Shown here one piece after another: positions 7,994 to 16,054 of a stretch of 64,000 nt of DNA. The DNA lies in assembly GCF_048595215.1 (NCBI RefSeq), contig NZ_JBMDWJ010000197.1, positions 1 through 64,000 of the forward strand. Direction: 5' to 3'. This stretch comes from Siphonobacter sp048595215 (lineage in GTDB: Bacteria > Bacteroidota > Bacteroidia > Cytophagales > Spirosomataceae). The notes below the pieces were generated by a model that worked only from the letters and a program-made list of their open reading frames with translations, made no database searches and was not told the DNA's origin. A program made the position numbers and the translations under genes. Numbering within the stretch: position 1 is the first letter of the stretch; each line of letters starts with the position of its first letter.

Positions 7994-9574
7994 CTAGGGA
8001 TGCAGGCGTTTGTACACCCGTACCCCTTCGATGTCCTGAATCAATCGGTAATGCGAAGCAATATACCGGGCCACTTCAGGGGTGGCTTCGTGCCGTTCGG
8101 CGGTAGTACCGTAAAAAGTAAGAGCCGTACCACAGACGTCCACAAAAATCGCCGGTTGGTTTTCTTCCAAATCGTGAATGAAATCTTTGACCCGAACGTC
8201 GTGCAGCGGACTGGGCCAGAAAATACCAATGGTATACGGATACCGATAACCCATGGGCCGTTGAGCGTACACGTACAGGCGATCGAACCAACCCCAGAGT
8301 ACCATCCGTTCTTCGGGTTTACTATTCGCCCGAATGACCGAAGCCACGCGTTGGGTCAGTGGTTCATTCGCCGTAGGCTGTACCGGTCCGCGTTGATTGA
8401 GATTATAACCCGCCTGAAATCCAGCGGCCAGTAAGACGATGCTCAGTACCGTTTTCTGCGTACGAATGGGTAAATCCCGGGCCCAGATGCCAAGAGCAAC
8501 CGGTACCAGAAAAGGGACGTACAGGGCGTAATGGTGAAAATTATTGCCTGACTGCAACATCGCGTAGTAGGTGGTCAGTAACAGAACCAGAGCGAGCCAG
8601 TCGTACGTAGTTTTTGTTTTTCGCAGGAAATGGACGAACAACCCGGCTGTTGCGAGCAGGAGACCGGCCGCGTACCAACGCATATCCGGGCTGGCCAGGG
8701 TCAGGTACAGAAAGCGTACGGGCGTGAAGCGTTCCCAGGTGGTCAGTTTCGAAAACTCGTCCGTATAGCTGTAGTAGAAATAATATAGGAAGTAGTGATT
8801 CCAGAACGTTTCTAGCTGGCCTAAGCCTGCGTAGTACGCCACAAAGCCCAGCGTAGGCAACAAACCGCCAAGGCCCAACAGAACTACGGCCATCCACTGG
8901 CGGGACCGCAACCAGGTAAAGCCTGCAAAAGCGGCAACGACCAGTCCCATGGGAGCATTCTGAAATTTGGCGTAAGGCAGTAATCCCAGGAGCACCCCCA
9001 CTACCAGGGCACCCCAGGTTACTGGGCGTTCGGCCCAGTAAAAAAAGCCCCAGAGAGCCAGGGCCAGCAACCACATACTGGCGACTTCCGAGTTGTAGGC
9101 TACGTGGTCGATGTAGCCCGTGGTACCAACAAAAGCCGCTAGTGCCGCCACGAAAATAAAAGCCCTTCCGGATTTCCAGCCGAGGGCTTTGAGTATTCCC
9201 GCCAAAGCCACCAGGGTAATGCACCATAAAATCACACTAAGCCATTCGGCTCCGCCGTAGGTGAGGGGTAGGCCCAGAAGACTCGCTAACCAGAGGGGAG
9301 CAACCGTGAAGGGCCGTCCGTCCGTATAATTTAGCCAGGTCCAGACCGGATCGGAAGCCCGTCGGATGGTGAGCGTACTCGTTAGCCAAGTACTGGTATC
9401 TACGTTAGGTTCGTACTGTACGATGTTTGAGCTACGACTAAGCAGTACCAGGCCGATGAGTACATAGAAAAGCCAGGGAGCATTTTCCGTCCGTTTCTGA
9501 TTGCCCCAGACGTACAGCAAAACCAGAAACCAGCTGACCAGCAGCAGTATTCGAATCCACACGGGTTCAGCCAT
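7994..9574 (-). CDS. GT-C fold membrane glycosyltransferase (ArnT/PMT-like)
   Basis: A polytopic inner-membrane protein of 526 residues with about eleven to twelve hydrophobic helices, starting AEPVWIRILLLVSWFLVLLY. After the first two helices comes a polar loop with PNVDTSTWLTSTLTIRRASD. In GT-C enzymes of the ArnT/PMT type this first periplasmic loop holds the catalytic acidic residues. The C-terminal third is soluble (VLWGWFDRLYVYAQRPMGYR). Such enzymes move a sugar from a polyprenyl-phosphate carrier to a lipid, glycan or protein on the periplasmic side. The gene overlaps the preceding methyltransferase gene by 8 bases and closes the operon, whose third gene makes polyprenyl-phosphate sugars. 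The acceptor is unknown. Confidence 0.75.
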   Translation of the reverse strand: MAEPVWIRILLLVSWFLVLLYVWGNQKRTENAPWLFYVLIGLVLLSRSSNIVQYEPNVDTSTWLTSTLTIRRASDPVWTWLNYTDGRPFTVAPLWLASLLGLPLTYGGAEWLSVILWCITLVALAGILKALGWKSGRAFIFVAALAAFVGTTGYIDHVAYNSEVASMWLLALALWGFFYWAERPVTWGALVVGVLLGLLPYAKFQNAPMGLVVAAFAGFTWLRSRQWMAVVLLGLGGLLPTLGFVAYYAGLGQLETFWNHYFLYYFYYSYTDEFSKLTTWERFTPVRFLYLTLASPDMRWYAAGLLLATAGLFVHFLRKTKTTYDWLALVLLLTTYYAMLQSGNNFHHYALYVPFLVPVALGIWARDLPIRTQKTVLSIVLLAAGFQAGYNLNQRGPVQPTANEPLTQRVASVIRANSKPEERMVLWGWFDRLYVYAQRPMGYRYPYTIGIFWPSPLHDVRVKDFIHDLEENQPAIFVDVCGTALTFYGTTAERHEATPEVARYIASHYRLIQDIEGVRVYKRLHP

Positions 9575-10337
9575 GGGTTACTTCCATTACAGTATATACC
9601 GAACTACCCAGCGGAGCCAGCGGTAAGAGCGTTTCCTCCAGTTTCATGCAACCATTCAATAGCTGATTAACGGGAGCAGCGGGCAAGTGTACGTCCGAAG
9701 ACAGCGTTTCTGCATTGACCCAGCCCCTTTTGAGTTGCAGGTTTTGCCAACTCCGAACGACCGCAATGGGAGGAAATAGCAGAAAACTCCAGTAGCCGCC
9801 TTTCCAGACGTGAAAACCCGCCTGCTGAGCGTATGCAGTTAATTCCGACAGGACAAATCGCTTGGAGATTTTCAGAGCTACCGCGTGCGTACCACCCAGC
9901 CAGGAGAAAGCATTATTGTTGGTAATGAATACACCACCGGGCCGGAGTCGCCGCCGGAATTCCTTCAAAATCTGAATAATTTGCGAATCGTTCAGATAAC
10001 AGAATACATCGTTGCAGATAATGACATCGTACGTTCGGGTCGGGTGATAACTTTCAACCGCCAGCAGGTTATGGAAGGCGACTTCGAAGCCGCGTTCCCG
10101 CGAAAAAGCAACGGCATCTTCGGAAGCATCAAAGCCTTCCAGCCGCTGGTAACCTTGCTGACGCAGACTTTCGAGGAGCCCTCCCGTACCGCAGCCCGCG
10201 TCCAGAATAACTAGGTCTTTTCGTTCCCCGAAGCGTTGGGTGAGGGTATGAGCTACTCGCCGGTGGAGACTTCGATACCACCAGAGCGACTGCTCGGTGG
10301 CGTGCATCCGTTCGTATTCCTGACGTTTACCAATCAT
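9567..10337 (-). CDS. Class I SAM-dependent methyltransferase
   Basis: A cytoplasmic methyltransferase of 256 residues. The SAM-binding motif I is VILDAGCGTGGLLESLRQQG at about residues 43-62, motif II is LEGFDASEDAV, and the post-motif block is YDVIICNDVFCYLND. The C-terminal 100 residues contain a hydrophobic patch (YWSFLLFPPIAVV), so it may work at the membrane. It overlaps the glycosyltransferase upstream by 4 bases (ATGA) and the GT-C gene downstream by 8. It may methylate the sugar or its amino group before or after transfer, but the target cannot be seen from sequence. Confidence 0.85.
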   Translation of the reverse strand: MIGKRQEYERMHATEQSLWWYRSLHRRVAHTLTQRFGERKDLVILDAGCGTGGLLESLRQQGYQRLEGFDASEDAVAFSRERGFEVAFHNLLAVESYHPTRTYDVIICNDVFCYLNDSQIIQILKEFRRRLRPGGVFITNNNAFSWLGGTHAVALKISKRFVLSELTAYAQQAGFHVWKGGYWSFLLFPPIAVVRSWQNLQLKRGWVNAETLSSDVHLPAAPVNQLLNGCMKLEETLLPLAPLGSSVYTVMEVTHG

Positions 10338-11263
10338 GAAAAAATTTCTTTCGGAAGGATCGTTTTTTTGACGACGAACTGGGGCAGTCCGTTTTGCGTC
10401 ATGAATATTTTCCCGATGTATTCGCCCACTAAACCCAGCCCGATGAGTTGAATTCCCCCCAGAAAAATGACCGTGAGCCAGATCAGGTGGTCCGTTTCGG
10501 GTAAGTGTTTGCTTAAGAACGAAGTTGCCAGTTCGGTTAAACTACCCAGGATGCTCAGGAGAATTAAGACGAAGCCCGTGTTCGTAACGAGCCGAATGGG
10601 TCGGGGTGAATAGCAGAAGAGAATATTGAGAAACAGGGAAATGAGTTTCCGTAGGGTGTAACTGGAGCCGCCCTCGCGTTTATGGTGTTCAACGGCTACT
10701 TTGCCCACATTACGAGTCACGCGGAAAATAAGTCCGTCGAGGTACGGATACGGTCCTGTATAGCGAATCATCTCCCGTACGACCTCTTGCCGGATCAGTT
10801 TGAAACTCGACAAGTACAGATCGCGGGGTTTGTCGAGCAGTCGGGTCGTCATCTGATTAACGACCCAACTGCCCGTATTGCGAAAAAGCGAATGTTGCTT
10901 GGTCTGGTAATAGGAATATACGACGTCATACTGACCGCGTTCGGCTTCGGCGACGAGCTTGAGAATTTCGGAAGGCGGGTTTTGAAAATCATCGTCGACC
11001 ATCACGCAGTAACGACCTGTGGCGTAATGCAGGCCACACATGACGGCGTTGAATTCGCCAAAATTGCGGCGAAGTGAAATGAACTTCACGTGCTGAAAAC
11101 GTTCAGCCAGTTCCGTACAGATGGCTTCCGAATGGTCCGGACTTCCATCGTTCACCAGTACAATTTCCATCCGGTACGTCCGCAGGGTTGACAGAATCCG
11201 TTCGACCAGCGGGGCAATGGTTGTTTCACTCTTATACACCGGAATGATGACACTGATGTCCAT
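10334..11263 (-). CDS. Polyprenyl-phosphate glycosyltransferase, GT2 (GtrB/DPM1-like)
   Basis: A GT2 enzyme of 309 residues. It begins with the GT-A nucleotide-binding strand ISVIIPVYKSE, has the metal-binding VMVDDDFQNPPSE (D-D-D) near residue 90 and an acceptor region ending KREGGSSYTLRKL. Two transmembrane helices follow at about 230-300 (NTGFVLILLSILGSL, LIWLTVIFLGGIQLIGLGLV) and then GEYIGKIF. This is the layout of GtrB, DPM1 and ArnC, which load a sugar onto polyprenyl phosphate at the cytoplasmic face. The following GT-C enzyme would use that product. A GtrA-type flippase of about 120 residues is not found beside it. Confidence 0.88.
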   Translation of the reverse strand: MDISVIIPVYKSETTIAPLVERILSTLRTYRMEIVLVNDGSPDHSEAICTELAERFQHVKFISLRRNFGEFNAVMCGLHYATGRYCVMVDDDFQNPPSEILKLVAEAERGQYDVVYSYYQTKQHSLFRNTGSWVVNQMTTRLLDKPRDLYLSSFKLIRQEVVREMIRYTGPYPYLDGLIFRVTRNVGKVAVEHHKREGGSSYTLRKLISLFLNILFCYSPRPIRLVTNTGFVLILLSILGSLTELATSFLSKHLPETDHLIWLTVIFLGGIQLIGLGLVGEYIGKIFMTQNGLPQFVVKKTILPKEIFS

Positions 11264-11274
11264 GCGTAGAATTT

Positions 11275-11388
11275 TCAGTTTTGAGTTTCCTTTTCCAGTT
11301 TTGGTTTAATGTGTACCAAAAAAGTTACGCCGCTAAGAAACGCCGAAAGCCCAATAGTTAATAGACCTTCAACGGTAGCCTTTCCCAC
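11275..11388 (-). CDS. Possible small single-pass membrane protein (37 aa)
   Basis: A short frame between the aminotransferase and GT2 genes opens with GTG at 11388 and ends TGA at 11275. It would encode a 37-residue peptide with one hydrophobic helix (LLTIGLSAFLSGVTFLVHI) and a basic tail (KPKLEKETQ). No ATG is in frame. Both ends lie in repeat-like AAAACTGAAAA sequence, so the frame may be accidental. In its favour are its place in a tight operon and a composition like a real membrane segment. I do not recognise a family. Confidence 0.22.
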   Translation of the reverse strand: MGKATVEGLLTIGLSAFLSGVTFLVHIKPKLEKETQN

Positions 11389-11417
11389 TGAAAACAGTAG
11401 ACTGAAAATCGAAAATA

Positions 11418-12527
11418 TTATACCTCATTCGCTACCACTAAGCTGTAGGCGTTCACCGCTTGAATAATTTGGTCCACTTCCTGGTCCGTCAGGGTGGGGT
11501 ACAGGGGTAAACTCACGACTTCACGATGTAATTGTTCCGTTAGCGGCAGCGAAAGGTGGTGGTATTCGGCGTAAGCCGCTTGCTGGTGCGGGGCCACGGG
11601 ATAGTGAATGGCGGTTTGAATCCCTTGTTCAGCCAGATACGCCATGAATTCCTCCCGTTGCCGGGCCCGTACTACAAATAAATGCCAAACGTCCTGATCG
11701 TAGGTTTGAGCCGGGGGCAATTGTAAAAGGGAACTATGGATTTCCGTTAAAAACCGATGAGCAATGTGCCGTCTCCGTGTGTTGTCAGCCTCCAGGTGTG
11801 GTAACTTTACTCGCAACAAGGCCGCCTGTATTTCATCCAGACGACTATTGGTTCCCTGTAGCTCATTGTAGTATTTTATCTCCGAGCCGTAATTGCGGAG
11901 TAGTCCAACGCGACGGGCCAGCTCAGCGTCATTCGTCGTGACGGCTCCTGCGTCACCCAGGGCTCCCAGGTTCTTGGTCGGATAAAAACTAAAAGCCGCC
12001 GCATCACCCAAATTTCCCGCCTTCTGACCTTGATAGAGAGCTCCGTGAGCCTGTGCCGCATCTTCCACAATCTTCAGATTATACCGACGGGCTAGCTCCC
12101 AGATGGGCTTCATGTCACAGCATTTGCCGTACAAATGTACTACCAAAATCGCCCGTGTTTTTTCAGTGATCTGGGCTTCAACGGCTTGGGGGTCAATGTT
12201 ATAGGTAGCAGTATCCGGCTCCACAAAGCGGGGAATAAAGCCAGCATTAGTAATGCTCAGTACGGAAGCCACGTAGGTATGAGCGGGGACAATCACTTCA
12301 CTACCTGCGGGGAGTTCCAAGGCTTTGAAAATCAGTGTCAGCGCATCCAGTCCATTGCCAACCCCCAAACAGTGAGAGGTGCCACAGTAGGCTGCCCACT
12401 CCGTTTCAAAGGCCGCTAGTTCCTTTCCCAGAATGTACCATCCAGAAGTAAGCACGCGTTGAGCCGCGGCTAACAGCTCCGTTTCGTAAGGTCGGTTTTC
12501 CCGACCCAAGTCCAAATGGGCAATCAT
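11418..12527 (-). CDS. DegT/DnrJ/EryC1/StrS PLP-dependent sugar aminotransferase
   Basis: A cytoplasmic aminotransferase of 369 residues that puts an amino group on a keto-sugar nucleotide, using PLP and usually glutamate. The internal aldimine lysine is K185 in FSFYPTKNLGALGDAG. The PLP ring-contact motif is IVEDAAQAHGA, and the N-terminal block is TSGWYILGKELAAFE. It starts inside the last codons of the ketoisomerase gene (4-base overlap). That pairing is the FdtA/FdtB or QdtA/QdtB arrangement for 3-amino-3,6-dideoxyhexoses on dTDP, so the product is probably a dTDP-3-amino sugar. Which epimer it makes cannot be told. Confidence 0.88.
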   Translation of the reverse strand: MIAHLDLGRENRPYETELLAAAQRVLTSGWYILGKELAAFETEWAAYCGTSHCLGVGNGLDALTLIFKALELPAGSEVIVPAHTYVASVLSITNAGFIPRFVEPDTATYNIDPQAVEAQITEKTRAILVVHLYGKCCDMKPIWELARRYNLKIVEDAAQAHGALYQGQKAGNLGDAAAFSFYPTKNLGALGDAGAVTTNDAELARRVGLLRNYGSEIKYYNELQGTNSRLDEIQAALLRVKLPHLEADNTRRRHIAHRFLTEIHSSLLQLPPAQTYDQDVWHLFVVRARQREEFMAYLAEQGIQTAIHYPVAPHQQAAYAEYHHLSLPLTEQLHREVVSLPLYPTLTDQEVDQIIQAVNAYSLVVANEV

Positions 12528-12892
12528 GGTTTTTCGTAGAAATAGTCGTCTAAATCGTAATAATAATTAGAAAGTACTAATAAAACGGAACCTTTCGAAA
12601 ACTGATCCATCATCAGCCAGTCGGCGGGTTCAACGACTAAACATTTTTGGGGGGAGTTTAAGTCATACTGCGTGGTTCCTGATTGATTCGTAATTTCAAT
12701 CCGACAGCTACCGTTCAAGCAAACTAAAGCCTGATGGGACTGCAAATGGCCGTGCTTGGCCCGTTGGCGATCCGAAGGAACACCGTACACAAAAAAGGCC
12801 CGTTTGATATCTCCTGGTAATATTTTTTCAAATACTCCCAGATAACCGATCTCGGCGGTACCGAATGTCTCCAGCTCTAATAGAGTGGCCAT
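12524..12892 (-). CDS. FdtA/QdtA-family sugar 3,4-ketoisomerase (cupin)
   Basis: A small cupin of 122 residues. The family converts dTDP-4-keto-6-deoxyglucose to the 3-keto isomer. The conserved active-site block is DRQRAKHGHLQSHQALVCLN, with His47 and His49 at the positions of the catalytic histidines of FdtA. A second cupin block is PADWLMMDQFSKGSVLLVL. It is the first gene of a five-gene minus-strand operon and overlaps the aminotransferase by 4 bases. Its substrate would come from RfbA and RfbB, encoded 17 kb away. Confidence 0.82.
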   Translation of the reverse strand: MATLLELETFGTAEIGYLGVFEKILPGDIKRAFFVYGVPSDRQRAKHGHLQSHQALVCLNGSCRIEITNQSGTTQYDLNSPQKCLVVEPADWLMMDQFSKGSVLLVLSNYYYDLDDYFYEKP

Positions 12893-13343
12893 GAAACGAA
12901 CTTATAAAGTTATAGAGATGTGAATAGAGTGCTTGGGGTAATCGTAGCGGCGGGACGTTCCTCAATAGTTGCCATTTATACTGCAAAATGAAAACAGCAT
13001 GCATGTTTGCTTGACTATAAAAAATAGCGTCTTACCCTTAGGAAAGACAAGAGAAGTTTGGACTGAGTTATTCACCGGAATTAATTCTTTGGTCGCTTGT
13101 TTGAATCGAAAAGTAGCAATAAAATGTCATTTAGTCGAGCGGAATTAGAATTCTATTAAAAAGATTAAATGACTTGTGCGGAAAAAACAAGGCAAAAGAA
13201 TTTCTGAAACGACCCATCAGAACCGGACGTTGGAGTAAGTTCGATAAAAAGTGTCCCCGTAAGGATGGTTTTAGACGAGTGACCTGAAAGCTCAGTTTTC
13301 TAGTACAAACAGGCCGGAAATAGGGACCGTTTCCTTCAAAGTT
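12893..13343. other. Intergenic stretch before the amino-sugar operon
   Basis: About 450 AT-rich bases between two minus-strand genes. It must hold the promoter of the amino-sugar operon, but I found no clear TAnnTTTG box on the minus strand. No convincing frame, RNA or repeat was seen. Confidence 0.5.
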
Positions 13344-13973
13344 TTATTTAGGCTCTATTTTAAAAAGCGTCGATGTGTCAATGGTGGAATCTTCGACCGT
13401 CGTCGCTTCCGTATACCCGATAAGCTTGAAAGGCATGTAATCGATGTATTCCTGAAGGGTAGTGAAATACTCTCGGCCAAAACGCTGCGTACCCTTGTAA
13501 AATACCTGATTATTAAGCAGGTATTTGCCCGCGTAATTTTTGTAAAGCAGCTCAATAATTTCGTCCAGATCCTGAAGGATATACCAGCCAATTTCAGCCA
13601 GTAGTATGGCATCAACGGGCAAGGGTTCCTGAAGCACTTTTACGATGTCACCCGTGCGAAAATCCAGCGTAGGAAACTGCTGGCGAGCTTTAGTAATAGC
13701 CGTTTCGCTGATATCATACGCCATCGGGATAATACCCGTTTCTTGGTGAATCCAATTACTGTAATACCCTAAACCACAGCCAAATTCAATGAGTGAGTCA
13801 ATGCCAAAGCGTTTCAAATTGAGAATAGCACATTGACGGCCGTAGGGATTGGGCTGACTGGACTGCCTCCAGGGATCATCGAATCGCTGGTACATCTCTT
13901 CAAATTTGCCAATAAATTCTCCGTTGTGAATAACATACTCATGATAAGTGTTCATAGTGGTTCGGTCTGACAT
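13344..13973 (-). CDS. Class I SAM-dependent methyltransferase (NodS-like)
   Basis: A 209-residue methyltransferase. Motif I is LIEFGCGLGYYSNWI (about 61-75), followed by YDISETAITKARQQF and the acidic block DAILLAEIGWYILQD. The start could be residue 1 or Met7 (MNTYHEYVIHNGEF). It resembles small NodS-type methyltransferases that act on glycans or other small molecules. It stands alone between AT-rich stretches of 450 and 400 bases, upstream of the amino-sugar operon on the same strand but separated by a large gap. A functional link to that operon is possible but not shown. Confidence 0.75.
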   Translation of the reverse strand: MSDRTTMNTYHEYVIHNGEFIGKFEEMYQRFDDPWRQSSQPNPYGRQCAILNLKRFGIDSLIEFGCGLGYYSNWIHQETGIIPMAYDISETAITKARQQFPTLDFRTGDIVKVLQEPLPVDAILLAEIGWYILQDLDEIIELLYKNYAGKYLLNNQVFYKGTQRFGREYFTTLQEYIDYMPFKLIGYTEATTVEDSTIDTSTLFKIEPK

Positions 13974-14377
13974 TAAATCAGTTGAGAATATACGTGTTTT
14001 GGTATTCGGGTAAGGAAACGGGCGGAGCTGTCAGAGGAGCGAAGAATTGCTCCAGGAAAAGTAGAGACAGCCTAATTCAAAGAAAGTCTGATCGGCGGGG
14101 AAATCCAACGGTAAACCTATAAAATTTTATTGATTACCAGTTAGTTACTTGCTTTCAAGGAAGGGTTTGGGTAGATATACTTAGGATACTAAGGAGTCCA
14201 AGTCTATAAAACGGGAATAAAAGTAGTTGTACGCGGCAGCTCTATAAACCCTTTTATTGAATAAGGGGCTCTTAAAATCAGGGATTTAAAGGATAGTTTA
14301 CGATGATTTAGAAGCCAGAAATAGGGTCTCATTCGTAGAGTACCGTTTTAAACTATACGTTATAAACACTTACGCTC
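13974..14377. other. Intergenic stretch, AT-rich
   Basis: About 400 bases between the methyltransferase start and the stop of the SMP-30 gene. I saw no frame longer than about 30 codons that looks coding, no strong hairpin and no recognisable promoter. Confidence 0.5.
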
Positions 14378-15373
14378 TTACTGCTCTTTTGTAAGTGTTT
14401 TGATACGACATAGGTAGTTTTCTGCGGTTATGTACAGATATCCGTCCGGACTAAAGGAACAATTGGACGTAGCAGTACTCAGCTCCAGACGGCCCAGAAG
14501 CTTGCCTTGGGGACTCAAAATCAATAAGCCGCCGCCCCCCGTGGTGTACACATTTCCATGAACATCCGTACACAAACCGTCCGGAGCCCGGGATAAGCCC
14601 TGGCGATTCAGTGCGGTAAGATCGTAGAAGATTCGGCCCTTACCCAGGGAGCCGTCGGGCTGAACGGGGTAGGCCATCACGTACGGCTGCGTATCATCCG
14701 ACTGACCGATGTACAGGGTTTTTTCATCGGGGGATAAAGCCACGCCGTTCGGCCGTTTTAAATCGTTGATAACTTGCGTAACGGTACCCGTAGGATCGAT
14801 TCGGTATACCCCGAAGGCTTCAATTTCGCGGGTTTTATCCTTTTCTTTCTGAGGAAGGCCATACGGCGGGTCGGTAAAATAGTAAGCTCCGGAAGAATGC
14901 TGACAAACATCGTTAGGCGAATTCAGGCGTTTGCTCTGCCACTGATCGGCCAGGGTACGCTTTCCGCCACCCGATAGAGGCATAACCGACAGGCGTCGAT
15001 CCCCGTGCTCGCAGGCAACTAGTTCGCCTTTACTATTGAGAATCAATCCATTGGATCCGGGTTCGTCCCCGTAGCTACCAGTTCCCGTATAACCGGCTGG
15101 TTTTAAAAAGGTACTCAGGCCTTCGGTAGGGTGCCACTTAAAAATGGTGTTTTGCTTCGTATCCGAAAAGAGGAGGTATCCGCCTTTGCGTACCCAGACG
15201 GGCCCTTCGGTCCATTGAAAACCGGACGCCAGCACTTCGATGGTGGCATGGGCCGGAAGAATGGTCTCCAGAGCCGGGTCAAGGCGTACCACTTTTCCCA
15301 GCGTCGGATAAACCTGAGCCGATAACGCATAGGCCCAGCAAAGGGTACTGAAAAGCAGAAGCAATCGTTTCAT
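14378..15373 (-). CDS. Secreted SMP-30/gluconolactonase-family lactonase
   Basis: A beta-propeller hydrolase of 331 residues. The start at MKRLLLLFSTLCWAYALSAQ gives a clear signal peptide; the 37 codons upstream are non-homologous. Family blocks are GFQWTEGPVWVRKGGYLLFS, GSNGLILNSKGELVACEHGD, KRLNSPNDVCQHSSGAYYFT and RAPDGLCTDVHGNVYTT. The Glu, Asn and Asp that bind the catalytic metal in SMP-30 correspond to the E of TEGPV, the N of NSPND and the D of APDGL. It probably opens a sugar lactone in the periplasm. It is monocistronic and has a TATCTTTG promoter box just upstream. Confidence 0.88.
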   Translation of the reverse strand: MKRLLLLFSTLCWAYALSAQVYPTLGKVVRLDPALETILPAHATIEVLASGFQWTEGPVWVRKGGYLLFSDTKQNTIFKWHPTEGLSTFLKPAGYTGTGSYGDEPGSNGLILNSKGELVACEHGDRRLSVMPLSGGGKRTLADQWQSKRLNSPNDVCQHSSGAYYFTDPPYGLPQKEKDKTREIEAFGVYRIDPTGTVTQVINDLKRPNGVALSPDEKTLYIGQSDDTQPYVMAYPVQPDGSLGKGRIFYDLTALNRQGLSRAPDGLCTDVHGNVYTTGGGGLLILSPQGKLLGRLELSTATSNCSFSPDGYLYITAENYLCRIKTLTKEQ

Positions 15374-15394
15374 AAAAGAAGATTCAGAGGTTTT

Positions 15395-15402
15395 CAAAGA
15401 TA
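15395..15402 (-). promoter_or_regulatory. -7 promoter box of the SMP-30 gene
   Basis: TATCTTTG on the minus strand, a perfect TAnnTTTG, 22 bases before the start codon. No clear -33 TTG at the usual distance. Confidence 0.5.
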
Positions 15403-15424
15403 AACATCTTTCGCAAGTTTCGGA

Positions 15425-15455
15425 TTGAGTACCCAAGCAAGCGTTAGTAGTTTTG
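15425..15455 (+). promoter_or_regulatory. Promoter of the AlkB-like gene
   Basis: TTG at 15425-15427, a 20-base spacer, then TAGTTTTG at 15448-15455. Transcription would begin about seven bases on, at or next to the ATG at 15462, which would make the mRNA leaderless. Confidence 0.5.
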
Positions 15456-15461
15456 ATGCGA

Positions 15462-16052
15462 ATGAATACAAACCAGCTCCCCAATTTGTTACCCTTTCAG
15501 GGCGAAGCCTTTTTCTACGAATCGTTTTTTTCAAGCGAAGAAAGCGATGCCCTGTTTCAGCAGTTGTACCACGAAATTCCCTGGAAACAGGAGCCCATCC
15601 GGATATTCGGTAAGGAAGTCATGCAGCCGCGTCTAACGGCCTGGGCGGGCGATCCAGACAAGGCGTATACGTACTCGGGCATTACCATGCAACCTACCGC
15701 CTGGACGCCAGCCCTGCGGTTCATTAAAGATCGTATTGACCCAGATGATCGTTTTACCAATGTACTGCTGAACCTATACCGTGACGGGCAGGACGCCATG
15801 GGCTGGCACCGTGATAATGAAAAAATGCTCGGTACCCGTCCAGTAGTTGCTTCCGTGAGTCTGGGAGGCAGTCGGATCTTTCAGTTTCGGCATTACACCG
15901 ACAAAAAGCTGATTCGTTCCGTAGAATTAACCCACGGCAGTTTGCTTCTGATGCAGGGCGAAACGCAGCACTACTGGGAACATCGCATTCCGCGTACGAA
16001 TCAACCCACCGAGCCCCGCATCAATCTGACCTTCCGGACGCTATACCTCTAA
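15462..16052 (+). CDS. AlkB-like Fe(II)/2-oxoglutarate dioxygenase
   Basis: A 196-residue dioxygenase of the AlkB family, which removes alkyl groups from DNA or RNA bases by oxidation. The iron ligands are His116 and Asp118 in GWHRDNE and His174 in YWEHRIP. The 2-oxoglutarate-binding arginines are R186 and R192 in PRINLTFR. The nucleotide-recognition lid contains PRLTAWAGD and YTYSG. Two earlier starts are in frame (TTG 15453, ATG 15456), but a promoter box at 15448-15455 makes 15462 the best start. The short form resembles the ALKBH2/3-like bacterial proteins, so DNA repair is likely. Confidence 0.9.
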   Translation: MNTNQLPNLLPFQGEAFFYESFFSSEESDALFQQLYHEIPWKQEPIRIFGKEVMQPRLTAWAGDPDKAYTYSGITMQPTAWTPALRFIKDRIDPDDRFTNVLLNLYRDGQDAMGWHRDNEKMLGTRPVVASVSLGGSRIFQFRHYTDKKLIRSVELTHGSLLLMQGETQHYWEHRIPRTNQPTEPRINLTFRTLYL

Positions 16053-16054
16053 AT

